This document shows, piece by piece, positions 8,180-18,554 of a stretch of 64,000 nucleotides of DNA. The translations under genes were made by a program, and so were the position numbers. Source of the stretch: an uncultured Trichococcus sp. (GTDB lineage: Bacteria; Bacillota; Bacilli; Lactobacillales; Aerococcaceae). Within the stretch, counting starts at the first letter, position 1. Each line of letters begins with the position of its first letter. The stretch lies in contig NZ_OY764015.1 in the NCBI RefSeq assembly GCF_963667775.1, forward strand, positions 2,965,001 through 3,029,000. The letters run 5' to 3'. Below the pieces are notes generated by a model. It did not search any database. It was not told the origin of the DNA and saw only the letters and a list, made by a program, of their open reading frames with translations.

Positions 8180-9838
8180 ATGAGAAGGAACAGTTTGTTT
8201 ATTCTGTTGGGGTTGTTCATTATTGCCGGATTAGCCCCTGCCCGTATCGCGGCTCCAGCATATTCTTTGGAGAACGGTGCAGTTATCGAAAAAAGTTTGC
8301 TGGATCTTTACCATCCGGCGTACATAAATCTGGGTGACACGCTTGCCGAAAACGGCAAGCATCATATCACACAACAAACAAGAAGTGTGGCTGCCCTTTC
8401 GGGGGCGCAGAAAATCCCGCTATCCCCGGCAACAGCCAGCAACGCTGAATTAGTTTATACGACTTACTTACAGGACAGCGGTTGGCAGCCCGAAGTGCAG
8501 GAAGGCGCAATCAGCGGTGGGGCGGCTTTGCCGCTCGAAGCTGTCCGGGTGCGCTTGACCCATTGGGCTGAAGCAGGCAGCGTTTCATATCGGACTTATC
8601 GTCAGGACAGCGGTTGGTCGGGCTATGCCAAAAATGGCGAGGCAGCCGGAGTGACTGGTGCAGGTGAAGCGATCGAAGCCGTTCAATTCAAGCTCACGGG
8701 TGCTTTGGCGGCTCAATACGATCTTTATTACCGGGTGCAAACGGGCCGTTTCGGGTGGCTCGACTGGGCCGGAAACGGTGAAACAGCCGGAACGGAGGGT
8801 TTCCGCTATCCGATCGAAGGGGTTGAAATCGTTCTGTTGAACAAGGAACAGGCTTTTCCAGGCAAACGTGAGCAGAGCTTCATCAAACGCACCGAACCGG
8901 TCTTGTCCTACAGCAGCTATCTGACGGATTCGGGCTGGCAGGATCCAGTCCTCAATCCGGGGCAAAGCGGATCTCCGGATTCCTCGCAATCTCTCGAAGG
9001 CCTGCAAGCAAAATTGGACTCCCAGCCCTATCCAGGATCGGTTTCCTACCGCGCTGCCACAAGTGAAAACGGCTGGTTTGAATGGACGCAGGATGGTTTG
9101 GAAGCCGGACTGCCCGGAACAGGCCAACGTATCGAGCGGATCGAAATGCAGCTGACGGATGAACTGGCTGCGTATTATGATATCTATTACCAAGTCCATG
9201 TACCGGGAGTGGGGTGGCTGGATTGGGCCAAGAACGGGGAGACGGCAGGAACACAGGGCTACGACTATGACGTCAGCGCCGTCCAGATGCAAGTGGTCCA
9301 AAAAGACGCTGCAGCACCAGGGAAGACGGCAGTAGCTTTCATGAAATATGTACCGAAACCACCGCCTGTTCCGGTTGCACCACCTGTCCCGACCGATCCG
9401 ACGGGACCCGATTGGACTGTCCAGGATGGGATCTTCCGGACGAACGCCGGCACTAACTATTATGTCGGTTCCAGCTACATCATCATCAGCATCGCCTACC
9501 AGCGCGTCTGGGCCTACATCGGCAGCCAACGGATCGTCGATGCTCCGGTCATCACCGGCCGACCTTCGATGCCGACGCCAAGAGGGCTGTTCGCGATCCA
9601 ACCGTATAAGGAATCGCCGAGCGTCCTGATCGGTGAAGATTATGAGTCGCCGGTCCAATATTGGATCCCGTTTTTGGGGAATGCTTACGGCTTGCATGAC
9701 GCCTCTTGGCAAACCCAAGGCTTCGGCGGCGACCTCTATCTTTATTTAGGATCGCACGGTTGCGTCAATACCCCGTACTATGCGGTCCAAACGCTCTACA
9801 ATACCTATTCCATCGGTACACCTGTCGTAGTATATTGA
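8180..9838 (+). CDS. Secreted L,D-transpeptidase (YkuD) with six ChW-like repeats
   Basis: The N-terminus has a signal-peptide shape (MRRNS then a hydrophobic stretch to about residue 25). Residues about 90-390 hold six hydrophobic-W (ChW-type) repeats, visible as the recurring QDSGW, FGWLDW, TDSGW, NGWFEW and VGWLDW cores with NGETAGT tails, arranged as two sets of three. A proline-rich linker (PKPPPVPVAPPVP) leads to a C-terminal YkuD domain with SHGCVNTP, whose Cys (about 528) and His are the catalytic pair. The protein should act outside the cell, making 3-3 peptidoglycan cross-links or attaching proteins to the wall, with the repeats holding it at the surface. GGGAGGGATT precedes the ATG. 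A TATAAT box lies at 8103-8108. It is a single gene between two terminators. Confidence 0.9.
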   Translation: MRRNSLFILLGLFIIAGLAPARIAAPAYSLENGAVIEKSLLDLYHPAYINLGDTLAENGKHHITQQTRSVAALSGAQKIPLSPATASNAELVYTTYLQDSGWQPEVQEGAISGGAALPLEAVRVRLTHWAEAGSVSYRTYRQDSGWSGYAKNGEAAGVTGAGEAIEAVQFKLTGALAAQYDLYYRVQTGRFGWLDWAGNGETAGTEGFRYPIEGVEIVLLNKEQAFPGKREQSFIKRTEPVLSYSSYLTDSGWQDPVLNPGQSGSPDSSQSLEGLQAKLDSQPYPGSVSYRAATSENGWFEWTQDGLEAGLPGTGQRIERIEMQLTDELAAYYDIYYQVHVPGVGWLDWAKNGETAGTQGYDYDVSAVQMQVVQKDAAAPGKTAVAFMKYVPKPPPVPVAPPVPTDPTGPDWTVQDGIFRTNAGTNYYVGSSYIIISIAYQRVWAYIGSQRIVDAPVITGRPSMPTPRGLFAIQPYKESPSVLIGEDYESPVQYWIPFLGNAYGLHDASWQTQGFGGDLYLYLGSHGCVNTPYYAVQTLYNTYSIGTPVVVY

Positions 9839-9872
9839 CCGGATTCGAAGGAATGTCAGCAATGAAACATCA

Positions 9873-9918
9873 AAAATACCGGAACAGGGATCTTGGCTCC
9901 CAACCTATTCCGGTATTT
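9873..9918 (+). terminator. Terminator after the L,D-transpeptidase gene
   Basis: AAATACCGGAAcAGG pairs with CCTaTTCCGGTATTT; only a short T run follows. It separates this gene from the ATPase operon. Confidence 0.7.
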
Positions 9919-9975
9919 GTTGCCTCGTTTGTCAGACGGGAACCACTCGTACAGTTGATTGTGTGATCTATCGAA

Positions 9976-11809
<1,834 letters not shown>

Positions 11810-11823
11810 GGAGGAATTCCGTC

Positions 11824-12120
11824 ATGACAGAGAGAGACCCATCTCCAGAAAAAGAACTGATCGACAAAGTGAAGGCGGATTCCGAAAAGAAACTGAAAAT
11901 GCAGAAAGAAGGGAAGGACATCCTTTTCGGTCTGGGCACTTTCGGTGTGGTTGGATGGTCGATCGCCGTCCCTGTATTGATCGGTATTGCGTTAGGTATC
12001 TACTTGGATGATACCTACGATCCGGAATTTTCCTGGACGCTGACGCTTTTGTTTACGGGAGTGATTATCGGTTGCATAAATGCTTGGTTATGGATCAAGA
12101 AAAAAAGTATGGGGGAATAG
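11824..12120 (+). CDS. atpQ: N-ATPase AtpQ/AtpI-like membrane protein
   Basis: A 98-residue protein with a charged N-terminus (coiled, about 1-35) and two membrane helices (about 38-60 and 70-90), including the AtpI-like motif GIALGIYLDDTY. It occupies the atpQ place of N-ATPase operons, where AtpI-like proteins help assemble the c-ring. GAGGAATTCC precedes the ATG. Identification rests on motif plus position. Confidence 0.85.
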   Translation: MTERDPSPEKELIDKVKADSEKKLKMQKEGKDILFGLGTFGVVGWSIAVPVLIGIALGIYLDDTYDPEFSWTLTLLFTGVIIGCINAWLWIKKKSMGE

Positions 12121-12131
12121 GGGGGACAGCT

Positions 12132-12416
12132 ATGGCAATCGCTTTTTTGGGAGGGGTTTTTCTCGGAATGATCTTCTTTGGCGGACTGTTGCTGACCGTG
12201 AAAAGGCTCGTCAAAGTGCGTTATCCCGCAGTGTTGATGTTGGGAAGCTTGCTGCTGAGGTTGGCTATTTTATTTGGAGGATTATACCTGCTGAAAGACG
12301 GGAGTTACCTTAATTTGCCGTTGGCTCTTTTGGGTATCCTGGTCGGAAAATTTCTTATCGTGTCGAAAGTGAAGGGTCAAAAGGAAAAACATGATGAAAT
12401 GAGCCAAGAGGGGTGA
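12132..12416 (+). CDS. atpR: N-ATPase AtpR membrane protein
   Basis: About 94 residues with three membrane helices. AtpR is specific to N-ATPases; its conserved Arg within a helix (here the LLRLAILFGG segment) is thought to meet the c-ring carboxylate during assembly. An upstream ATG at 12072 lies inside atpQ; GGGGGG sits 8 nt before ATG 12132, so the shorter form is preferred. The gene is separated from atpB by only 4 nt. Confidence 0.85.
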   Translation: MAIAFLGGVFLGMIFFGGLLLTVKRLVKVRYPAVLMLGSLLLRLAILFGGLYLLKDGSYLNLPLALLGILVGKFLIVSKVKGQKEKHDEMSQEG

Positions 12417-12420
12417 TGAG

Positions 12421-13086
12421 ATGTCAATCGATCCAAGTGATATCGTTTATTTTGAATGGCATTTCGTAAGGATCACAGCGACATTGGTCTACACATGGAT
12501 AACGTTAGCGATTCTGCTCGTAATTGCATTCCTTGTCAGAATGAGCATTCAGAAGAAAGGCGAACTGTCCAAGATTCAAAACGCTTCAGAAGCTTTGTTG
12601 ATGTTGATCAATAAACAGATAAAGGAAATCAGCCAACAAGATTCCAGCCGCTATCTTCCTTTTGTCGGAACCATGTTCATCTTTATATTTGCTGCCAATA
12701 TTCTATCGATCATACCTGGGTTCATCTCGCCGACGGGTTCTTTGAACACAACCATTGCCTTGGCGTTATGTGTTTTTTTGGCCATTCCTGCTTATGGGAT
12801 AGCCAGCCGTGGAGTGAGGGACTACTTGAAGGAATATGCCAAACCATCTGTGCTTATGCTTCCGTTCAACATAATCGGTGAATTTTCCCGCGTTATTTCA
12901 TTGGCTGTCCGCCTCTACGGAAATGTGATGAGTTCGAGCATCATCGTCGCAATTTTGTTGGGGGTCATCCCGTTATTTTTCCCCGCGGTCATGCAACTTC
13001 TGGGATTGCTGACCGGCACCATCCAAGCCTACATCTTTTCCATTTTGGCCATTGTCTATATCGCTGCTGCGACACAAGGGAAATAG
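12421..13086 (+). CDS. atpB: N-type ATPase subunit a
   Basis: A 221-residue membrane subunit forming the ion half-channels. Five or six hydrophobic helices are visible. The essential stator Arg lies in the helix motif SLAVRLYGNVMS (about residue 165), and LPFVGTMFIFIFAANILSI is the typical helix around the conserved Asn. It pairs with the c-ring encoded next. Confidence 0.93.
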   Translation: MSIDPSDIVYFEWHFVRITATLVYTWITLAILLVIAFLVRMSIQKKGELSKIQNASEALLMLINKQIKEISQQDSSRYLPFVGTMFIFIFAANILSIIPGFISPTGSLNTTIALALCVFLAIPAYGIASRGVRDYLKEYAKPSVLMLPFNIIGEFSRVISLAVRLYGNVMSSSIIVAILLGVIPLFFPAVMQLLGLLTGTIQAYIFSILAIVYIAAATQGK

Positions 13087-13124
13087 CTTTTGAACGATAA
13101 CATCTCAATAGGGGAGGAAATAAT

Positions 13125-13391
13125 ATGGACTCCATAACAATCATAGGCGCCATTTCGATCATCATGTCGGGCTTCACCATAGCGATCGGCTCCATCGGTC
13201 CGGCAATCGGTGAAGCAAACGCCGTAGTCCAAGCCTTAAAATCGATAGCACAGCAACCGGATGAATACAACACCATCTCGAGGACGCTTTTCGTAGGGCT
13301 GGCCATGATCGAATCCACAGCCATCTACTGCTTTGTCCTAGCGATGATTTTGTTGTACGCGAACCCTTTCTGGAACGCATTGGTAGGGTGA
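13125..13391 (+). CDS. atpE: N-type ATPase subunit c, two-carboxylate ion site
   Basis: An 88-residue hairpin of two membrane helices that builds the rotor ring. Helix 1 has SIGPAIGEANAV and helix 2 GLAMIESTAIY. Compared with the sodium-binding Ilyobacter subunit, the Gln of helix 1 is replaced by Glu30, giving two carboxylates (Glu30 and Glu63) together with Ser64, Thr65 and Tyr68. The E-S-T-xx-Y set belongs to sodium-type sites; two-carboxylate rings are known among N-ATPases, and their ion preference is not settled by sequence alone. GGGGAGGAAA precedes the ATG. Confidence 0.93.
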   Translation: MDSITIIGAISIIMSGFTIAIGSIGPAIGEANAVVQALKSIAQQPDEYNTISRTLFVGLAMIESTAIYCFVLAMILLYANPFWNALVG

Positions 13392-13395
13392 TAAT

Positions 13396-14151
13396 ATGAA
13401 TATCAATTGGTTTGAAGTCTTTGCTCAGATGGTCAATTTCGTCGTCCTTTTGTTCGTCCTTCAGAAATTATTTTATAAACCGCTTACTGAAGCAATGGCT
13501 GAACGGCAGCAAGCGATAGCTAAGGTTCAGGAGGAAGCTGCAAAAAAAATGATGGAGGCGGATGCAACCATCACGGACTATCATGAGAAATTGGCCGCAA
13601 TCGAAGAAACGGCACAGCAGACGTTGGAAAATGCCAAAAGAGAAGCGGAAAGCACAAAGAACGCCTTATTAAAAACCTATCGGATACAGGCGGACGAAAA
13701 AAGACAAACCTATCTGGATGAATTGGAAGATGAAAAAACGCGCATCTCAGTTGAATTGAGGGGAGTGTTGGGGAAAAGCGCAGTCGATATAGCTGAACAC
13801 ATTCTGCACATGACAATCGATGAGAGCAGCGAAGAAAGGATGTTCCGGACTTTTATCGGCAAAATCCGTTCACTGAACTCCGATTCTCCCGAGCTTACAC
13901 ACATGACTCCTCCAGTGAAAGTCAGCCTGGTGAGTGCGACCGAAATACCGATGGAAAAACGGCGAATTGTTGAAAAAGTCCTGCAGGAAAAACTAGGAAC
14001 TCCCATGGTCCTTTCCTACTTGACCGACAAGGAGCTGATGGCCGGCCATGAGCTGAAGTTCGAGACGTTTACGCTGCATCATAATATCAGGAAATATGTA
14101 GAAGAATCCGAGAAAAAAATCATGCAGACGATGGAGAAAAAATCTCAATGA
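13396..14151 (+). CDS. atpF: N-type ATPase subunit b with delta-like C-terminus
   Basis: 251 residues, longer than ordinary b subunits (about 160). An N-terminal membrane anchor (FEVFAQMVNFVVLLFVL) is followed by a long charged coiled coil (about 40-150) and a C-terminal section resembling part of delta (residues about 170-230). The operon has no separate atpH (delta), as is usual for N-ATPases, so this tail probably takes over the link to the F1 head. Confidence 0.88.
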   Translation: MNINWFEVFAQMVNFVVLLFVLQKLFYKPLTEAMAERQQAIAKVQEEAAKKMMEADATITDYHEKLAAIEETAQQTLENAKREAESTKNALLKTYRIQADEKRQTYLDELEDEKTRISVELRGVLGKSAVDIAEHILHMTIDESSEERMFRTFIGKIRSLNSDSPELTHMTPPVKVSLVSATEIPMEKRRIVEKVLQEKLGTPMVLSYLTDKELMAGHELKFETFTLHHNIRKYVEESEKKIMQTMEKKSQ

Positions 14152-14169
14152 AAGGCGGTGAGCGCTCTG

Positions 14170-15687
14170 ATGTTGGAAGATCTTTTGATCCAATTCGAAA
14201 AGTTGTTGAAGGAAGCGCTGGAACGCCCTTTGGGGGATGAGGACATCGAGGAGAGTGGGGTCGTTGTTTCGCTTGATCGAGGCATCGCAATCGTAAACGG
14301 TCTGAGCGGAGTGAAGAACCAGGAATTGATCCGTTTTCCCGGCGATGTGATGGGGATGGTCTACAATCTCGATCCGGATGATATCGGCGTCATCCTTTTG
14401 GGCGGATATGAACATATAAAAGCCGGGGATGCAGTCACCAGGACTGACCGAGTAGTCGCCATCCCCGTGTCGGAAGATTTTCTTGGGAGAGTCGTCAATC
14501 CTTTGGGAGAAGTTCTGGATGGGAGAGGAGCCGTTGAATCGAATCAAGGGTTCCCTGTCGAAAGAGAAGCTCCTCCAATCATGCATCGCGCCCCCATCAC
14601 GGAACCTTTGCAGACGGGTATCAAAGTAGTCGATGCAGCGGTGCCGATCGGGAAGGGCCAAAGGGAATTGATACTCGGGGATCGTCAGACCGGAAAAACG
14701 GCTATCGCAATCGATGCGATCATCAACCAAAAGGGTAAGGATGTCATCTGCATCTACTGTTCGATCGGTCAACAAATTTCTTCGGTCACGAAAGTGATGA
14801 ATGCGTTGAAAAATCATGATGCATTGAGCCATACGATCCTGATGGTCGCAGGGTCTGAAGATCCTCCCGGGCTGGCGTATATCGCGCCTTACGCGGCCAC
14901 AAGTCTTGGGGAATATTTTATGGAAAAAGGCAAGGATGTGCTGATTGTCTATGATGATCTCACCAAACACGCCCGTTCCTATAGGGAACTGTCTTTGTTG
15001 TTGGAGCGCCCGCCAGGAAGGGAAGCCTATCCGGGAGATATTTTTTATATCCATTCCAGACTTTTGGAGAGGGCCACTCACCTCAAAAAAGAGTACGGTG
15101 GCGGAAGCATCACAGCACTTCCGATCATTGAAACCCAGGCCGAAAACTTATCTGCGTACATACCTACAAACCTGATTTCCATAACGGATGGGCAAATTTA
15201 CGTTTCGCCCAAAATTTTCCAGATGGGAAATCTGCCTGCCGTGAATATCGGCGCATCAGTATCGCGCGTGGGAGGCAAAACACAGTTGCCTGCCTTCCGG
15301 CAAGTGACGAGTGCCTTGAAATTGACGTATTCCCAGTTTGAGGAACTAGAAATATTCGCCAGCTTCAGCGCAAGGTTGGATGATGCCACAAAACTGACAC
15401 TCGAGAGGGGCTATCGGATCCGGAAAATTTTGAACCAGCCCCAGTATTCTCCGATGGACGTTATGGAACAAATAGGTGTTTTTCTGGCTGTTGTCAACGG
15501 GGCACTGGATTTTTTGCCGCTGGAAAAGATGGAGGAAGCTGAAGAAGTCATCCGAATGCTCGTGCAGGAAGACGAAAGTTTCCGCAAAAGCATCGCAAAA
15601 GGTGAAAAAATTGAAGACGCCAGGAGAGAGGAGTTTTTGAACAGGGTAGTCGAAAAAATCAGGAAGGAGCTGGAGACAAACGGATGA
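14170..15687 (+). CDS. atpA: N-type ATPase alpha subunit
   Basis: A 505-residue non-catalytic nucleotide-binding subunit with Walker A GDRQTGKT (about 168-175) and the alpha signature [13 protein letters not shown]. The frame opens with GTG at 14158, but an almost complete ribosome site (AAGGCGGTGA, 14152-14161) is 8 nt from ATG 14170, which I take as the start. Its last bases overlap atpG (ATGA). Confidence 0.93.
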   Translation: MLEDLLIQFEKLLKEALERPLGDEDIEESGVVVSLDRGIAIVNGLSGVKNQELIRFPGDVMGMVYNLDPDDIGVILLGGYEHIKAGDAVTRTDRVVAIPVSEDFLGRVVNPLGEVLDGRGAVESNQGFPVEREAPPIMHRAPITEPLQTGIKVVDAAVPIGKGQRELILGDRQTGKTAIAIDAIINQKGKDVICIYCSIGQQISSVTKVMNALKNHDALSHTILMVAGSEDPPGLAYIAPYAATSLGEYFMEKGKDVLIVYDDLTKHARSYRELSLLLERPPGREAYPGDIFYIHSRLLERATHLKKEYGGGSITALPIIETQAENLSAYIPTNLISITDGQIYVSPKIFQMGNLPAVNIGASVSRVGGKTQLPAFRQVTSALKLTYSQFEELEIFASFSARLDDATKLTLERGYRIRKILNQPQYSPMDVMEQIGVFLAVVNGALDFLPLEKMEEAEEVIRMLVQEDESFRKSIAKGEKIEDARREEFLNRVVEKIRKELETNG

Positions 15688-16565
15688 CCAATCTAAAATC
15701 TTTAAAGAAAAGCATAGCTTCCACTGAGAGTCTGCAATCGATCGTAACGACCATGAAGGCTCACGCTTCGACCCAAATCCACCAGTTTGAACGCGCGGCG
15801 CAAGCATCCGTAAGCTACCGGCGCGTTTTGGACACGGCCCTCTCGATTCTGTTGGCAGATGAAGAAAAGAAGATCACGAATGCCACAGATGGGGACCGGA
15901 CAATCCATATCATTTTCGGTTCTGATCATGGTTTGGCCGGCAATTTCAATGAACGGATGAGTTTCTTCGCCTCACATCACATACCTAAGGATGCGCACCA
16001 CGATATTCTCGTTGTAGGGCAACAGGTTTATGAAAGGTTGATAACGGATTATACAATCAAAGACAGATTTTCCGTCCCGCAAACCGAGGATGGGATTGTT
16101 CCTATCGTACAAAGGCTCTTGTTCAAGATAGATCAACTGAGGGATGAGGCTCCTGTGGGGAAAATTTTATTGTATTACTGCAGACCTTTGGAGAACGCGG
16201 TGCTTCAGGAAGAAATTGAATTGCTTTTTCCATTGGATCTGGAAGAATTAGCCAAAAACCACGACAGAAGAGAAACGAAAAGGATAGCCATCTATCTCAT
16301 GGATAAGGAGACACTCCTCTCGAATCTGTTGCAGCAATATTTTTTCCTGACGCTCTATCGGGCTTTTTGTTACTCGCTCGTATCCGAAAATACAAGCCGG
16401 ATCAACTCCATGAACTCAGCGGAAAAAAATATCGAAGAACGCCTGAACGAGTTCAATTTCTTGTACCGCATGAAACGGCAGACCAGCATCACTGAAGAAA
16501 TCAACGATCTGTTGTCCGGTTTCCGGTCTTTGCAGAAATCAAAGAAGGATTTGCCTGAAGAATGA
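15684..16565 (+). CDS. atpG: N-type ATPase gamma subunit
   Basis: A 293-residue central stalk subunit. Start [21 protein letters not shown] and the C-terminal coiled coil ([19 protein letters not shown]) fit the gamma family, though the protein is divergent from housekeeping gamma, as N-type gammas usually are. Last gene of the operon, followed at once by a strong terminator. Confidence 0.88.
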   Translation: MTNLKSLKKSIASTESLQSIVTTMKAHASTQIHQFERAAQASVSYRRVLDTALSILLADEEKKITNATDGDRTIHIIFGSDHGLAGNFNERMSFFASHHIPKDAHHDILVVGQQVYERLITDYTIKDRFSVPQTEDGIVPIVQRLLFKIDQLRDEAPVGKILLYYCRPLENAVLQEEIELLFPLDLEELAKNHDRRETKRIAIYLMDKETLLSNLLQQYFFLTLYRAFCYSLVSENTSRINSMNSAEKNIEERLNEFNFLYRMKRQTSITEEINDLLSGFRSLQKSKKDLPEE

Positions 16566-16609
16566 ACGGTGCCGACTCCGCACAAGAGCAGGCACCGTTC
16601 ATTTTTTTT
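16563..16609 (+). terminator. Terminator of the N-ATPase operon
   Basis: TGAACGGTGCC pairs with GGCACCGTTCA, followed by eight T residues. It begins at the atpG stop codon. Confidence 0.9.
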
Positions 16610-16688
16610 CGAAAAAATTGGTATGATCGAGGTATCAGTCGTATAATGAGGCATACAAGAAATCTGTCCACGAAAGGTAAAATTAAAT

Positions 16689-17687
16689 ATGAAAAAGAAA
16701 AAAATATTGATGATCGGAACGGGCGGGACGATCGCCTCCAAAATAACGCCGAACGGACTTGATCCCCAATTGACATCTGAAGAGATACTGGCTTATATAC
16801 CAGGCATCTCAGCAATATGCGATGTCGATACGCTACAGATCTGCAATATCGACAGCACGAACATCGCGCCTGACATCTGGGTGCTGATGACGGACACTAT
16901 CAGGGAAAAGTATGAACAATACGACGGGTTTGTCGTCACCCACGGAACCGATACAATGGCGTATACGGCTGCCGCGCTGTCCTACATGATCCAGGATTCC
17001 CCCAAACCGATCATCATTACCGGTGCCCAAAAACCGATCAACATGGAAATCACCGATTCGAAGACGAATCTCTTCGACAGTTTCCTGTATGCAGCGTCCG
17101 ATTCGGCCAGCGGTGTCCAGATTGTCTTCAACGGTAAGGTTATCCTCGGAACACGGGCAAGGAAGACGCATTCCAAGAGCTTTCAGGCTTTTTCCAGCAT
17201 CAATTATCCTTATTTGGCGATCATCCAGGACGGGCGAGTGATTTCCTACATCACAAAAGGAAAAGCGTCAGCACCGCGTTTCTATGACAGTCTGGATGCG
17301 AAGGTCGCGTTGTTCAAGCTGACGCCGGGAGTGGATTCGGAGATCCTTGCTTACATGCTTGAGCGGAACGATGCCGTCATCATCGAAAGCTATGGTGTGG
17401 GCGGCATCCCTTCGGCGCCGGAGTACGGATATTTCGAGGTCATCAACCATTGGATCGGAAAAGGCAAGACGGTTGTCATGACGACGCAGGTCCCGAATGA
17501 GGGCAGTGATATGGAAATCTACAAAGTCGGACACGAACTGAAGTCCCGGGTCAATATTTTGGAAGCCTACGACATGATCACGGAAGCGGTCTTGTGCAAA
17601 CTGATGTGGATCCTTGGTCAGACACAGGATCCGGCCCGGATAAAAGAACTGTTCTACACGACGATCAGCAACGATATCCTGTATTAA
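16689..17687 (+). CDS. ansA: L-asparaginase, type I (cytoplasmic)
   Basis: Hydrolyses asparagine to aspartate and ammonia. The two signatures are present: IGTGGTIAS with catalytic Thr14, and THGTDTMAYTA with the second Thr and Asp. There is no signal peptide, and 332 residues with the C-terminal part intact fits the dimeric cytoplasmic form. AAAGG lies upstream of ATG 16689. It is a single gene between two terminators. Confidence 0.93.
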   Translation: MKKKKILMIGTGGTIASKITPNGLDPQLTSEEILAYIPGISAICDVDTLQICNIDSTNIAPDIWVLMTDTIREKYEQYDGFVVTHGTDTMAYTAAALSYMIQDSPKPIIITGAQKPINMEITDSKTNLFDSFLYAASDSASGVQIVFNGKVILGTRARKTHSKSFQAFSSINYPYLAIIQDGRVISYITKGKASAPRFYDSLDAKVALFKLTPGVDSEILAYMLERNDAVIIESYGVGGIPSAPEYGYFEVINHWIGKGKTVVMTTQVPNEGSDMEIYKVGHELKSRVNILEAYDMITEAVLCKLMWILGQTQDPARIKELFYTTISNDILY

Positions 17688-17731
17688 AAGAGCGGAAAAG
17701 ACATCCTCTGCGATGGCTTTTCCGCTCTTTT
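17686..17731 (+). terminator. Terminator of ansA
   Basis: AAAAGAGCGGAAAAG and CTTTTCCGCTCTTTT are perfect 15-bp arms. The symmetry would allow action in both directions, which suits the convergent gene at 17800. Confidence 0.9.
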
Positions 17732-17799
17732 CTGTATTTTAGGAGTTATTTTTTTGGAAGGTCCGAACGAAGTTACCCTGAACCGGCTCCCTGAGCAAT

Positions 17800-18363
17800 T
17801 TAAAACCCGTAGCTTCCGGTCGGCATGTCCAAAAAGAGCGGCAGGGCGGGAGGCTGGAAACTGTACAGTGCAAACGCAAGCGCGAGAAGAAGACCGAGCA
17901 CGGCTGCCATTCCGATCCGAATGCGGTTAGGCTCGACATGGTGGTAGGCGCGGGAGGCGAGCCACTGACCGCTGATGATGCCGATAAAGAACAGCATCCC
18001 GTCAGTGAAAAGGGATTCGATGCCGAAAGCACCTTTGAGCGTATAGAATCCGATGACGATGAGGAGCGGGCACCACAGCATGGATACGATCCCAGCCAGC
18101 AACCAGCGGGATGACGAAAGTCGGTACTTTTTTCCGAAAAAGAGGAAAATGAAGAAAAACCACAGGAAGGTTGACCAGTAACTCATTTTCAGGTGTTCCC
18201 AGACACTCTCGTTCACTGGGACGAAAGGGGCCGCCCAACTTGCTTTTCCGAGCCAATCGAATGCGAAGTGGGTGAGGCCGCCGAATATCAGTATGAACGG
18301 GATGCCGGCAACAAAGGAACGGGAAACGAAGGCATCGGATGGGAAAATTCTCTTTTCAGTCAT
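17800..18363 (-). CDS. Small integral membrane protein, DUF6512-like
   Basis: A 187-residue protein with five or six membrane helices. The motif VNESVWEHLKMSYW between helices 1 and 2 recalls the DUF6512 family of Firmicutes membrane proteins, whose role is unknown. The frame extends upstream to 18420, but AAAGAGGT sits 8 nt before ATG 18363. It stands alone between ansA and the ABC exporter, and no function can be assigned from the neighbours. Confidence 0.75.
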   Translation of the reverse strand: MTEKRIFPSDAFVSRSFVAGIPFILIFGGLTHFAFDWLGKASWAAPFVPVNESVWEHLKMSYWSTFLWFFFIFLFFGKKYRLSSSRWLLAGIVSMLWCPLLIVIGFYTLKGAFGIESLFTDGMLFFIGIISGQWLASRAYHHVEPNRIRIGMAAVLGLLLALAFALYSFQPPALPLFLDMPTGSYGF

Positions 18364-18479
18364 CGCAAGGACCTCTTTCTCTCGGGGCAGTAATCGGCAG
18401 ATGGCAGGTGGATGGAGCATCCTTCATGATCATTTTACCACGCGTCGGCCCTGACTTCATCTAACTCGGCTGGATGAAA

Positions 18480-18535
18480 AAACGCCCCGCAGAATGGCAG
18501 GTCCCGATCGGGACCTGCCATTCTGCGGGGCGTTT
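18480..18535 (-). terminator. Terminator of the ABC exporter operon: 56-bp perfect palindrome
   Basis: Twenty-eight bases (AAACGCCCCGCAGAATGGCA onward) are followed directly by their exact reverse complement. On the minus strand the stem ends in six T residues, as a terminator should, 19 nt after the ABC gene stop. Ordinary terminators have shorter, looped stems. Confidence 0.88.
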
Positions 18536-18554
18536 CAATTTGATTCTAAAAAAT

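Noticed and set aside
13125-13391. Calling the N-ATPase a proven sodium pump
   Set aside because: The site keeps sodium-type residues, but two-carboxylate rings of this family may also carry protons; sequence does not decide.
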